Shown piece by piece: positions 51,161 to 63,373 of a DNA stretch of 64,000 nucleotides. A program made the translations under genes and the position numbers. Every line of letters starts with the position of its first letter. Positions within the stretch are counted from its first letter, which is position 1. The stretch is from Brienomyrus brachyistius (lineage: Eukaryota; Chordata; Actinopteri; Osteoglossiformes; Mormyridae): the NCBI RefSeq assembly GCF_023856365.1, contig NC_064550.1, positions 21,205,629 through 21,269,628 on the forward strand, given 5' to 3'. The notes under the pieces were generated by a model that worked only from the letters and a program-made list of their open reading frames with translations, did not search any database and had not been told where the DNA came from.

Positions 51161-53135
51161 AGGATCTTCACAAAACACACACAACTAAAAAACGTCTTTC
51201 TAAATAAATCCCTGTAAAACAACCTACCTGTGCAGAAACTGGATTTAATATACCACCGGTCATATGGAGAAAGTCATTTAAAGCACCCCTACGCGTCGAA
51301 AAAGTAGGGGCGTTAATTTTCCGTATCTTGCATTACCGGAATGGTAGAGACCGTATCGATCGGCGCGTACTTTTAGACGGACGGAGTGCCCTGGAATGTC
51401 AGCAGGTGCGATGTGGGGACAAAGTGCCCAGCCTGTTCAATTAGAGGGAGAGTATTACATCCAGGAGCCCGCAGAGAGCCTCTGCACAGGAACGGGACCC
51501 AGGTTCCAGCCCGCCATCCAGCTCCGCTTTCAGTTGTGGTTGAAACTGGACGCTGTGATGTGGAGTCGAATGCAGATTTCTAAGGAGACACCAGTAGAGA
51601 TTTGAAGCTGGTCTCATAAGCTATTTTGCCGTCCTCCATCTCGTTTCCACTTATCCTTTTCATCAGAAGGGAGATATTTGCCAAATGACCTCTGCTTTCT
51701 ACCTTCTTTTTTTTTTCTTGAGAGTTTTCCAGCTGTTTCCAGCCTCCCTGCTCATTCATAACCTTATAATCCCTAGTGTCAGTAAAGAGCCCACCAAAGT
51801 ATTAAATATTTCTACCTTTTCATTTTCGTTCGTTCCCATGCTAATTAGGGTTTTATCTAACCTGTAAGCTCCCTTGCCGACAAGCCTTCAAAAGAATCTT
51901 TAGCCGGTGGATAAAATAGGGTGGTGTTGGTTTTTTTTTTGTCCTATTCAAACAACAAAATTCTGTTAAAAGGAAAAAAGAAAAGAAAACAGGATTTTTA
52001 GGACGGGAATTTCCACTCACGTTGTCAACATATGTTTACCAATTAGGAGGCTATATTGATTTCTTATACACGTCTGGCTGATAGTGTTTAGCGGATTGGA
52101 TTTTATGTGTTTATTTTATTTGCTTTGTTTCCTCGTTTATTTCTGTGATGGTTCATTCAATTTCATCTTCAAATTTGTGCCCCTTCTCGTGGAAGCACAG
52201 GCCGAATGTGGTCACACGTTCCTCTTCAGCACTAAGGTGATAGGGTGGCCGTGTGACAGTCCGAGTGATGACCTCCTTGACCACTTGATGAATTTTGGTA
52301 TCTCTCTATTACTGGAATCGAACAATGTAGATTCATCAGTTTCTTTGTTTCGTTTGATTTTCGCTGCTGGTTAATTTTGCCTCGTTCCTTTTGCCCAGTG
52401 ATACTGGGTTGTATATTCACCTGTTACCTGTTTTGTCGAACTGAGGGAATGGAAATTTGTGTCCTCACTGCAGACAACTGCTTCTGACAGTGACCTCCCT
52501 TGGGGGAAATGCCGCTGAGGTCTTGCAGGGTTATTATTGGAACAAATTAAACCAAGCAGTAGTGTTGTGGTCTGATGTAGGGAGCTATTAACTGGTTTTC
52601 CATCGACACTGTAGAACAGAGCTTTCCGGCGCTCGGCCACGCCTGTCGTTTGCCCCAAGTCCTTTCTTGGACTCGGTCTGGCAGACGACGGGCTTTTCTG
52701 CCCACTTCTTGCTTTCATTTCCCGGATCCGAGAGCATGCTGCTCTCCCATTGGGTACTATAATGTGCAGTGGAGTTGAAAGGCCGCACCGGGATGTCATA
52801 ATGTCCAAACGGCAAACTTGCAGTGTTTCTATCAGCCGAGCCTGTTAGCTAAGCCGCGCAAGGAATGTACAGTAGTGAGCATTGAAGGGAAGCTGAAAAT
52901 AGGCTCGGAAAAAGGCGGAAGAGAGTAGCCTGCAGAAAATGTGGGATTGCTGGAAAACTCAAAATACAGAGTTTGATTTCCTTGCTTTAAGAGAATAAGC
53001 ACCGTGTAAAAAATGAGCCTCTATTTCCTTGCTAGCGGTGGGTCTGCTGAGAGGTGATACAACACTGCTGCCTGTTCATCCTGAGAGTTACTGCCTCCTA
53101 AATTTTAGGAACGAGTCAAAGCTTCAGAATGTCAG

Positions 53136-53320
53136 CCATGTAGCTTCACGGGGTGCTGTGTATTTGGGATTGTATGCTGTATGTAGTGGGTTTGAATCCC
53201 ATCACTGGCTGAGCCCTTGAGCAAAACCCATAACCACAGCTGCTCTGACCCTCTGCTCTAACCCCAGTCTTTCCTCAACCGCATGTTACTTCGAACAGAA
53301 GCGTCTGTTAAATGTGTGAA
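53136..53320 (+). mobile_element. SINE in intron 5
   Basis: Shows gtagtgggtttgaatcccat (B box), the core cttgagcaaaacccataacc and the 3' tail cagaagcgtctgttaaatgt, which is the usual fish SINE ending. Confidence 0.72.
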
Positions 53321-55164
53321 GAAGCGTGAATTTAGTTAAAAAAAACTGGCTGATCAAATGCCATTTTAAAAGGCGGGATCCTTTCTTTATACACAACAAG
53401 CATGTTTCTCCTCAAGTCTGTTATGAAGATTTTAATGCTAGGTAGTGTTTTATCAGTCAGGTTAAATGCAGAGCAATAGAATTGCTAATTAAATCCTTTT
53501 CTGTATGTCTCTGAGTGGTAACACATCACAATCAGGTAAATTTGGGGTGCTTGAGTTTAGGAGCTGCTTGGCCTTGTTAGCGACTAGCAAGGCGTGACGT
53601 AGCTGTGTATGATTCTCGACAGAGAAAATGAGAAGCAGTCTTTCTGATCGGGCATGGAGCCCATGCTGGTCTATAATTTGGCCCTGGCTAGTAGTTTGGA
53701 AGCAGACCGCTGTTATTCTGCCCAGGAAAAGCCACCTGGTCGGTTGGTTTTTCCAAAAAAAAGTGAGTTTAGATCCATCACGGCACACACCTATTGCTGG
53801 GCATATACCCCTGACTCGTGGTGATACTGGTGCAGTGTTTTACTTATTTAATTTTGAACTACAGGTGCCTCTTAATATGGTTCTATTTTACATTTGCGTA
53901 ACAAGATGCCTTTGGACAAGAAAACGGATTGTGTTGATTTTCAAAAGCTTTTATCCATGCCCAAAAAAAAAGACGCTTTCCATAGTACTTCTTTACGAGA
54001 GGTAACACCTTTTCTGAGACTGTTACTCGCTAGTGACACTCGTGTCTAATCTTGGGGCATAACCGCCATCAGTCACGTCGTCATGGCGCCAGTCTCTTCC
54101 CCTACCACAGTGCAACGCTGGTCTCCAAAACAACAGTCTCCCCTGGATTCTGGAACCGTCCTCTTCCTGCTGTCTGTCAGCGGAGGAGAGAGAAGCCTGC
54201 GGTAGCCAGCAATCGTAACAGATAAGGGCAAGGTTGTTACCGATGGACCATAAAGGTCAGACTGTAGCACGCGGGGTTGAATGCGCTGTTGACAAACTGC
54301 ATTTGGAAATCAGCTCTGTCAGTGCCTTGTGTATTACACCCCTGATGTTTATGGATATGGTCTGGTCCGGTAGCCATACAACATTGGCTTAAACGTGAGG
54401 TTCTGAAGGAACAATGTGGCCGTAAACAGCTCCATATGATCGATTTTTTTATTTTATTTATTTTTTTGGAGAAACTTGCAGTTTGATTTACAAAATGAAA
54501 GACAGGAGATGCTGACTTAATGAGTGTACTCCGATATGAACATATGGCCCTCACGTGAACCTCATGCCTTTCCTTGGGAGACTGCAAGACAGTGCTTTCC
54601 ACTAGCTATACAGTTTTACCCCTGAATTTCGTATTTTCTGGCTTAAGGTTGCTCTGTTGAGGGAAGCAGTTTTTTTTTTCTTTATTATTTATTTTTAACA
54701 AGCCTTCACTGGGCTGTGCTGAGCTGCATGCAAATCACGTCGCATGGGGTAACTCTCGGCTCAACTGTTAGACAGCTGAGGAAGCTTAATGGGACAGGTG
54801 AGCTAATCCATGGAGATCCAAGTCAAGAGGGGAATCCCCTTTTTTATGTAAACAATTGCTATGTTTCCATCCAGCCTTTGGCCCTTTAACAAACCTTATT
54901 TGAGGACTGTCTGGTTCTGGTTTTGTCTTGTAAGAAGCATGTCGATCCCTTCCCACATCACTTGACCGCATTTCCCGCGTCTAACGGACCAGCCACCTTT
55001 CCGACCCCTCTATTATTTATTATTTTTTACCTCATCTTCTCCTAAAGGAATATTTTGGGTCATTTGTTTTCCGAGACGGTTCACCTTAATGTCCTAAAGG
55101 AAAGCAGATGCGGGAACATCACATCTCCAGCATTACTACCCCGTACCTCTTTTTGCCCCCACAG

Positions 55165-55261
55165 ATAAACCAGAGGTGAAGATTGTAGTGGAGTTTCCTG
55201 AAGGGCTGACAAGGGAAGGAGAAAATCTCGAGCTGACTTGCCAAGCCAAAGGCAAACCCCA
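55165..55261 (+). CDS. cadm1: CADM1 exon 6: first half of third Ig domain
   Basis: This short exon starts the membrane-proximal Ig domain. With the last base of exon 5 it reads YKPEVKIVVEFPEGLTREG and then ENLELTCQAKGKP. The GLTREG and LELTC-x-A-x-GKP elements match CADM1. The Cys is the first of the third Ig disulfide. The acceptor is cacag at 55164 and the donor gtaaga at 55262. Length is 97 nt, entering in phase 1 and leaving in phase 2, so it cannot be skipped alone without a frameshift. Exons 6 and 7 together are 270 nt and behave as one symmetric pair. Confidence 0.95.
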
Positions 55262-56836
55262 GTAAGAGGCTTCTGTTGTGATTTGTGCAGTGCGATTGTG
55301 ATCTCCTTACAGGGGTGAAGCAAGTCAAAGCATCTCATTACGATGTCCACAATAATGATGCCAACGGTGGTGCTCTGGTCTGTTGTGGTTTCACAGATAC
55401 ATTAATCCAGCCATGAAATCCTTTCAGACCATACCCAGCTCTACGTGGTTCTTTGTACCCACTTGTACATTTGATACATCTGAATATTTATAGATGCGAC
55501 CATCCTGGTTAAGTGCCTTGCTCAAGGATGAATCCGCAGAGGTGGTCCTTGGAGCATGCTCTAACCCATCATTCTGCCAGCCAATGAAATTCGCTCGGCT
55601 GTGTGTGCGTATGTGTGTAGATCGCCCCCCTCCCTGTAATACAAGCATCCTCAGCTGAGGTTCGTCCAAAGGCATTGTGGGAAAACAGGGTCTGATTGAC
55701 CGAGCCCAGTGCAGTCAGACTGGGATTTCTCCGCTATGTGTGGAAATATTAATACCATCCGTCATAATTTACGCCACGCCGCCTGGTAAGCAATGTGACC
55801 TTCCCCTGTCTCTCGGATTCACCACGCTTCAAAGTCAAGAAAGCGGAGGTTTGGCCTTACGCAGGAAAGAAGGGCGGATCTCTTTTGTGGTGTCCCCCGA
55901 CTGGCCCCGCAGCGCCTATTCTGTCAAGATACGGACATCAGCCGAATTCATTTATAAAGATGAGAATGCAATCAATAAGCTGTACAGAAAATTGGAAGTA
56001 ATTTTCCATTAATGCGACTAGAGGTTTAGTCGCTTGTTGATTTGTATTCAGGATCTAACCCCTGGTTTTCATGCAGCCTCTCTCCCCCATATGCATCTCC
56101 ATCCACTCCTTTCAATAAACCACTTCTTTCAGCCTCTCTCTCCTAGGTCATTCTTTTTCTCCATGTTGCAGGAGTTCTGTATTTTCAAACCATACATGTA
56201 TATTTAACGTTGATTCCTGATGAAAATCTCTCTAGTGCAGATTGCATGCTGGCTCCCGACCACGCAAATTCGGTGTCGTACAAAACGTAGGAGATCAACG
56301 GTGATTGAGCTCAGACCGATCATTGTTTGAAGTTTTGCGGGGTGGGGTGGGAGGGGGGGGAAGTATTTTTTTTTCCAAGCCCTTTAGATGGATAGAAACA
56401 AGTTTAAACGCCAACACAAAGAAAAAAAAAAAACGTTCCCCAGCTCCGGGGAAATAACACAATGCTGCCAGAAGTTGTGAGAGCATAACTGAATTTACAA
56501 AGCCTGTTACGTCTCCCTTAGTGAATTTTGTGCTGTGTACTCAGCACCGTGAAGTGGAAGATCGTAGAATGTGTGTGTTATATAAGCTGCTTGGTTATTG
56601 TAGAGGACAGTATATGAATGTGAAAACTCAGCCCAGAATGATGCATTAAAAAACCCATCTTGACGTGCTGTAATGCTGTTGACAGCCCATGTAATAAGGA
56701 TCGCATCTGCAAGGATTGCAGCAATGCACCTGGAAACTGAAAATTTGTACCATCTTCAGTTCCAGGCACAATATTCTCAGCATGTGGGTTTCATTTTTCT
56801 TTCCCTGTAGGAGTAATACCTGTCTGTCTTTTTTAG
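55262..56836 (+). other. Intron 6 of CADM1 (1575 bp)
   Basis: This intron joins the two exons of Ig domain 3. At about 55515-55575 it has a short SINE-like remnant (agtgccttgctcaagga). The segment 55860-56030 is open in one frame and rich in ATTA/AATCAAT-like sites, which could mean a conserved non-coding element, but nothing proves it. Confidence 0.88.
55510..55600 (+). mobile_element. SINE-like fragment in intron 6
   Basis: A short remnant around ttaagtgccttgctcaagga, a phrase found in many fish interspersed repeats. The rest is too decayed to place. Confidence 0.4.
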
Positions 56837-57009
56837 ACCCCAAAATATCAACTGGGTGAAGGTTGACGATGATGTCCCATCACACGCTGTGATAACAGGC
56901 ACAGACCTACTCATAGAAAACCTCAACAAGTCCTACAATGGAACATATCGCTGTGTGGCGTCCAACTCAGTCGGCGAGTCCTATGATGACTACATCCTGT
57001 ATGTTTACG
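56837..57009 (+). CDS. cadm1: CADM1 exon 7: second half of third Ig domain
   Basis: This exon completes the third Ig domain. It shows INWVKVDDDVPSHAV, LLIENLNKSYNGTYRC and YILYVY. The W-V-(R/K)-V-D-D core and the L-N-K-x-x-N-G-T-Y-R-C strand F motif match CADM1; the Cys pairs with that of exon 6. N-K-S and N-G-T are possible N-glycosylation sites. The acceptor is ttttag at 56836 and the donor gtatgt at 57010. Length is 173 nt, phase 2 in and phase 1 out. The frame stays open for 77 further sense codons into intron 7 before a TAA at 57243-57245, so intron retention would give an altered, membrane-less end. Confidence 0.95.
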
Positions 57010-60000
57010 GTATGTATGGTGTCCCAGAATCCATCAGTTCCCCTTCCACCTCACAGGGTCGTCAGGGGTCCCCAGAAGTCTCTACTGTTAGCAAAATTTC
57101 TCTTCTTCAGTGGTATAGTCGGACTTTATTCTCAATAATGTTTGGAATGCTAAGTGGTGAAGAGCTGCTTCTTCTGTTTCCGCCGAGTATTCCCACGGTG
57201 TCTCCTGCGAATATATGGGATACGTTTGAAGGCTATTTACGTTAAAAGTGCCGGAGTCTCTGTCTTCAAAGTATCAAGAAAAGACAATTTAAAAGGGCTG
57301 AAAAGAGTGTTCATTTAACTGTCCTTTTATTTAACGCAAACGAAAACCAGAATGCTGCAAACAAAAACAGTCTAAAGGGAGACTTAAACAAAGGGTAGAT
57401 TTAGCCTGAGTACACGCCTTTCTCAGCGATGCACCCGGCCCATTTCAAAGCTCACACTGCAATACTACATACTTTTTAAAAGAAGCACCAGTTGACACTA
57501 TATGTTCCACTTCATGTGGAAGTGCATGTGTGTGTGTGTTCGATTTAACAGGTGTGTGTAATGGAAACGGGAAGCCTTCGAGCGCAGTCTTTGCTAAGCC
57601 GCCCTTCGGCGTGCTGTTCAGGCCTTTACCCCAGCAGGGTGGCTACGGAGGCCCGGCTCGCGTGCGTTTCCCCGCACGGATCTGGCAGAGACTCTCAGTT
57701 CCCTCCACGCGCCGGCAGTTCGGATCGTGACAGGAAGGAGGAAGGATGCGTGGCCTGTTAGCGGGAGACTTAAGCGAGACTCCCCCCATTAAAAGCAGCT
57801 CCCGACATAATAGGGGCTGTCTCGCTTTTGATAACTTTTGATGTCTGCTCCCGTTTTAATATCTGCCGTGATGCAGCAGCGACTCATGTCGAACATTAGA
57901 ATTGCTAATGTGGAAGCAGTACTCCCGGTCCGGGCTGTCAGCGCTTAATCTTGCGTCATGTTTTGTGACACCCCCCCACCCCCCAAACTAGAGTTGGGGG
58001 GCTGTTAACAGACTGCTCTGACATCCCAGAATATTCTCCACGCGAACCACACACAAAAGACGAGCATGGTGACATCTGTTTGTGGCCTTGTGCTTATAAT
58101 TCTTTTTCTTCCATTTGTGGGCTGACATCTGCTCATTACAGGAACGGCAGCCCTGACATGTAGCCGATCGGCTCTAGATCCGAGTCGAGATTTCTCCCAT
58201 CAAGCTGCGTTCTCTCAAATTTCCTCTTTCTGGGTGATGAAGGACAGGTCCCTATTGGTGGAGTCAGCCTAACAAAGAGGTTTATTTAGAAAATTACATC
58301 TATTATGTTTTTGAATGCCTCCATGTATGAAAGCTTGCAGCCCTGAATGCATTTCTCATAAAATATTGTGGCTTTAACTGTTTTAGTATCGTATTGATAT
58401 CATTTAGATTCATATACCTTACTGAGCAAGTGCTGGAAGTGTATTTCGTCTGATTTTTTTTTTTATATGGTAGGAAATTATTAATTAAATTATTCATCTC
58501 TTACCCTGAGAGCAGAGAATATGATCATTAATTAAACAAAGAATTATACGTGTACTTAAAATTTTACTTAAAAGCATGATAGGTGTGCATGATAGTGTTT
58601 ATAGAACAACCCCATAGTACTTTAAAACACTCTTGTAAACTCTGTAGTCGGAATTGTTTCCGTAATAATTTTAATAATTGACTAGCTAGGTCTGCCCTCC
58701 GAGACATTTTGGCCCATCGTTCACAGAATTCTGGCACAGCCCCGCCTGCAGGGGGCGCTGCTCTACTGGGGTTTGTGTTACACGCGCTTGTTCCTGTGCT
58801 CTGTAGGATGTAAGTGATGGGGGACACGGCAAGGCAAAGACTAAATCGGTTAAAGTGAAAAATGTATTTACCGAGATGCATCTCTAAAGCGGTCGCCCGA
58901 AACGCCCTCCGGAACAGCTACGTCGACCCCAGAGGACCCTAACGAGGTTATTGAGCTGTTCTAACCTCGTAAAACTGAGCCCTACCGCACAGCTCATTCC
59001 TTATTGCTCTGCTCTCCCATGTCTGTCACTTTCAGTCCCGTTTCTATTCCACAGAAGCTCCTCGCACCCGGTTGTCGGCAACGTCCAGCTCCTTAACTTA
59101 GGACGTGCTGTAAAAGACACCTTAGGCTGCCTGTCTTAAAAAAAAAAAAAAATCAATGATACATGCTTGTTCTACTGCAGGTTTAGTGCCCACCGTGTTT
59201 ATTCCGTGGGAGTCGCGGGGAAAAAAAACGCCTGATTTCCAAGCTCAGTTTGTTGCCTGTTGCATCTCTTGCCTTTGTCTTGATTTTAGCTACGGTCTGG
59301 CACGGTCCTTGCATCCCTCATTGTTTTCAACTTTGCCCTTTATATCTGATTTTAATTGTTTTGCACATTTGTTACGAAGCCTTGGGGAACCTCCCCTTAC
59401 TCCCTTCATATTTGTCTTAGATGGGCCTGTATCTTTTGGCCAAGAACTGTTATTCAAAGCAGTGTTGAAAATTTAATGACGACAATCGCCAACAAAAACC
59501 ATCAGTACGTTATTATAATTGAGTTAATTTACCTCCCTGGCAAGTTCTGTCTTATCTGAAGGTTTGCTATCTGCTTTTCTTTGCGTTTGTGTGCCAGTCC
59601 TTTCCTGATCAGGGTTCTAAGGCTTTGTAAAGGATTTTGTAAGGAAACGAATCCACCCCACCCTCAGGACAGGGAAGGAATTTTAAGAAAAAGGTTCTTA
59701 AGCTGTAAATGAAGAGGATATAGTCTTATAGATGTTGTGTGTTTGATTGCATAGGCGTAATTCCACCATGATTTTGTGCACTCATTTATTTAACAAAAAA
59801 AAAAATAGATTCAGATTTGACATTTCTATTAGCTGGGAAAATAATAAGAAAAGTCATATCGTTAGATTAATTCAGAGGCCGTTAGAATGAGCTAATTATA
59901 GTCAGGTGATGAAATCCTCTGCTTCCGTCCATCCAAACGAACGTGTTGAGCTACTTGTTCGCAACAAACGAATGCGACGCACACACGTCAGTCCTGCGCC

Positions 60001-63000
60001 TCCACCGCAACAGAATTATTCGCTCAACGGGACATGTTTTCTTGATAAATCGTTTTTTTTTTCTCCTCCTTATTAACACGTAAATGTCTTGCCTTGATTA
60101 AATGGGAAGAGTGCTGTCTGCAGGTGCGCCGTTGCTTGTTAATAAGCTTCCATGTCATTAGCGTATCCAGAGAAACTCTGCCTTTTTTTTTTCCCTCCAT
60201 AATTGGCAAATCGGGAAAGGACCCATCAATCTTATGTGTCATAACGTACAGATGGCAGTTTTAGGGCACTAATTTTAGAAGCTTCATCCAGTCCTCGCTC
60301 AACAGGTATACTGGGTAATGGGCAGGCTGGGATCCTTGGCCGGAGTTTGTTTTCCCGCTTCCTGTGTTCGTGTTCATTCGACGGCGTCTGTCTCACCACC
60401 TTTCCCTGGTGTTTTATTGTAATTTTGCACGCACTTTCCCACCACCCATGCCGCACTCTATCCACACACAATCGCCAGGCCCCACAGACATTGGAAAAGA
60501 ACAAACAGTTTGGATACTGGCCTGCAGGTGCTCCGGGGGAATATCAATGCAGGGCTTCCTCCATTTTTCATACCCGCAGAGCAGAGGATATGATGAGAGG
60601 ATTGAATCGATAATTCCTTTGTATTTTCATGCTGTCGGAGGAGATCTGCCAGACTGAATAAAGAGCCCCCCCCCCCCCACCCGAACAAATATGTAAAGTT
60701 GGCTGACAACAAAAGAGACAAGGGGGCTGGGGTGAGGTGAGGAAGGAGAATCAAAAAATCAAAATGCTAAGCCCCCCCCCCCCGACACACACACACACAC
60801 ACACCCATACCCATACCATGTCTTGTGGTAAGAAGGCTATTAGCCTGATTGTTTTTTTATGTTCCCTTTCTTGGGTGGTTGTTATCCTCTAACAACCCCC
60901 CCCCCTCATACACACCCTTTGGCACCTGTTCCAGTTAAATTGTCCCCCAATCCCTTGCTGATGACCCCCCCCCCCTCTCCCGGTCTGTGTGTCCACTGGG
61001 AGCTCCCTGGAGTCGCGTGTCCTGCTTTAAACCTTCCCTGTATTCTGTTGCATGGAGGGGTGGGGGTTCCGGGTGGGTGGGACTCTTTCCCATCATCCCA
61101 GCACGTGTTTAATGAGCCCGTGAGCTAAGATCCACAGTCACCCATAGCAAACACATCACAGTGACACCCTGGTACCCTGAGCAATTTGAAACTCGATAAG
61201 CCCATTGGTATATTATGTCATTTTTTTTCTTTTTTCCCCGACAGTGATTTTTAACATTTGCATGCTCAAACTCACTGCCTACTGTAGGCATACAGTGTTT
61301 TTTTCTTTATTCCCTGCCAGGTTTTAATGAGCTATTGACACTGGTGATCCTAAACATCTGTTGAGTATTCACAGTTCATAACTAGATAAAGCCAATTATG
61401 CCGCTCGACCATAATTCCTGGGTTTCCTTCTCATTCTAGAAATCTCATTGGCTCGTCCTGGCACGTCTAGCACCTCCGAGGTCCGCAGCGTTATATCAGC
61501 TGCAATAACTGAAGGACGCTACGTGGCATCGTCCTTTTTTGAATTTTCAGTGAAGAATAAATGCCTCCGCCACCTGCCCCCCTTCCGCCCCCCCCTTTGG
61601 GAGAGTAGCTCACCATTAGTTTGAGTAGGGCTTTTAAAATGTCGTAAAGAATAGATTAATTAAAGACAAAATAACACACGGTAAATAGTATTTACATCAG
61701 TAGTCTCCATTAATAATGGCCTTATGGAGTTTATCACTTCCGAAGGCTGTTGTAAGTCTCTGTCAGTCCGCTCACGTGCTCCGCGATTCCAGGGACTTTA
61801 CATATTTTTTCCGTGACGTCCAATTTGTCTCGCGCATCCCGCGATGCCGTTCCCATTAACGCGGCTGCCACGTATCCAGCCGTTATCCGGCCAGGCTTCC
61901 AGGTTTTCAGTCTTGCTTGTGCCATCTTTTTTCCGTGTGGGGCCATCTGGCGTGAGTTCGCAGTCTCGTAGGGAATCGTGCGAGTAGATGAACCTTAGGA
62001 AAAGGAAAACTGAAACTGAAAGAAGAGCGAGGAAATGGTTATGTGGGAAAATGGCATCGGACAGGGCTGGAAATCAAGCTGGCTCACTCACCTGAGGCGA
62101 GATATTAAGATGAAGGGCGAGTACAACACTGAACACTGAACACTGAACACTAGCCACTGGCTAGAAAAACAACAGTACATGCTGGACTAAATTTTTTGCT
62201 GAATTAGCCCAGTTGGCTCGTAGCAAAATTTTTTAAAGTTACACCCTTAGCATCGGGCATCAGGTGCGGACTGGTCCAGGTGTTTATGGCCCTCCAGACC
62301 CATGTGCCGATTCTGGAATTTGTCACCGGCTTGCCATTATGGTCCGACACCTTACCGTTCGGCCGCCTGGCTTTCGATACGCCCCCAGCCATGCAGATGT
62401 AACAGTTGTATCCTGCCTGGATGCAAGTACAAGTTCTCCTCTCCCTTTTCTTTGTTTTATTTTTGTGACTTTGCGGGTTATTTTTACCTTGTACGGCTCA
62501 ATTTGCACGTCCGCAGCGAATGGCTTGGTGCCTTGATGCAGGTACACACTGTGGCAGCCGTATACGTGAGCTCCGCTAAGTGTGTTTAGTGTCTGGACTC
62601 ATCAGTGGACACTGGTTGCTTGCACTGGATGCCCTCGCAGTGGGACTTCTATAATTAGCAAAGGGGTGGGGGGGGGATAGTCAAATCATATGGAAATACA
62701 TGCAGTAATGAAGCCGGCCTTCGATCCTAATCAGCCGGTGGCCCTTCTATTGTTTCTTGTTTTCGTTTTACTCTCCTTTGTGTATCGCGCATGAATTTTC
62801 ATATCATAACTGCTTCCTGTCATTAGTCACTGCGCTGTATTTTATATTATTTATGTTTTGTAAACTATGGGGTCAAGGTCGGAAAAATATGCTTTGATGC
62901 CTGGGTCAAAGGAAACCATGCGTCGTTTTGCATATGTGTCTTGGACCCCTGGACTGGCTAATTGCACGGCACAGGGGGGAGGTGATGCGGCAGCGAAGGT

Positions 63001-63280
63001 GATTGGAGGATCTGTTACGGCAGGGGGGCGGGGCATGAGAGGGAGCATAATTCATATAGTGGGCCTAACTTTATCATTAACCAATGATGTGTTTTGAATC
63101 GGTGAATGACAGAGGAGGGGACCAGTCAGCTTACAGCTGAGGGCGGTGTCCCTGTGACCCCGCTAATATGTATTTGTAAATGGTAGTATTTGATTGTTTT
63201 CCCTTCCCTGTGTGGTGCTTTTTATTCCTTCATGGTTTATTTGTTCATTTGTGTCATTTGTCTTTTTTTTTCTCATCTAG
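57010..63280 (+). other. Intron 7 of CADM1 (6271 bp)
   Basis: This intron precedes the Thr-rich cassette exon. The first 233 nt stay in frame with exon 7 before the TAA. Further on it holds C tracts around 60665 and 60770, a short CA repeat at about 60785, four copies of a 7-bp unit (aacactg) at 62125-62153 and a copy of the dispersed CCAAT/GC-box repeat at about 63.04-63.16 kb, only about 115 bp before exon 8. Confidence 0.88.
63036..63164 (+). repeat. Dispersed CCAAT/GC-box repeat, copy 8
   Basis: A copy close upstream of exon 8 with cataattcatatag, taaccaatgatgtgtt, gaatcggtgaatgacag and accagtcagcttacagctg. It has a small internal deletion, and the CCAAT and GC-box motifs are mutated. 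Confidence 0.82.
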
Positions 63281-63373
63281 ATGTTCTCACCACCACCTCT
63301 ATACCCCCAACCACCACCACCACCACCACCACCACCACTAGCCCAACCACTACCATCCCAGCACCCGCCCAAG
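63281..63373 (+). CDS. cadm1: CADM1 exon 8: Thr-rich juxtamembrane stalk
   Basis: With the last base of exon 7 this exon encodes Asp-Val-Leu, then three Thr, Ser-Ile-Pro-Pro, ten consecutive Thr (nine ACC codons and one ACT), Ser-Pro-Thr-Thr-Thr and Ile-Pro-Ala-Pro-Ala-Gln. This matches the (D)PPTTIPPP poly-Thr stalk of mammalian CADM1, which is O-glycosylated and lies in an alternatively spliced part of the gene. The acceptor follows a long T-rich tract (ctcatctag) and the donor is CAAG/gtacag at 63374. Length is 93 nt with phase 1 at both ends, so it is a cassette that can be included or skipped in frame. The transmembrane and cytoplasmic exons (PDZ-binding EYFI tail in the family) are expected beyond the window. 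Confidence 0.88.

Larger units (their letters stand above)
49765..55164 (+). other. Intron 5 of CADM1 (5400 bp)
   Basis: This intron runs from a perfect gtgagt donor to a pyrimidine-rich cacag acceptor. It contains two SINEs (about 50.99-51.16 and 53.14-53.32 kb). The remainder is unique-looking, mostly AT-rich sequence with short T and A runs and no recognisable gene. Confidence 0.9.

Noticed and set aside
38762..63373. Assignment to CADM2, CADM3 or CADM4
   Set aside because: Key segments ([35 protein letters not shown], the poly-Thr stalk) fit CADM1; the paralogues differ at each of them.
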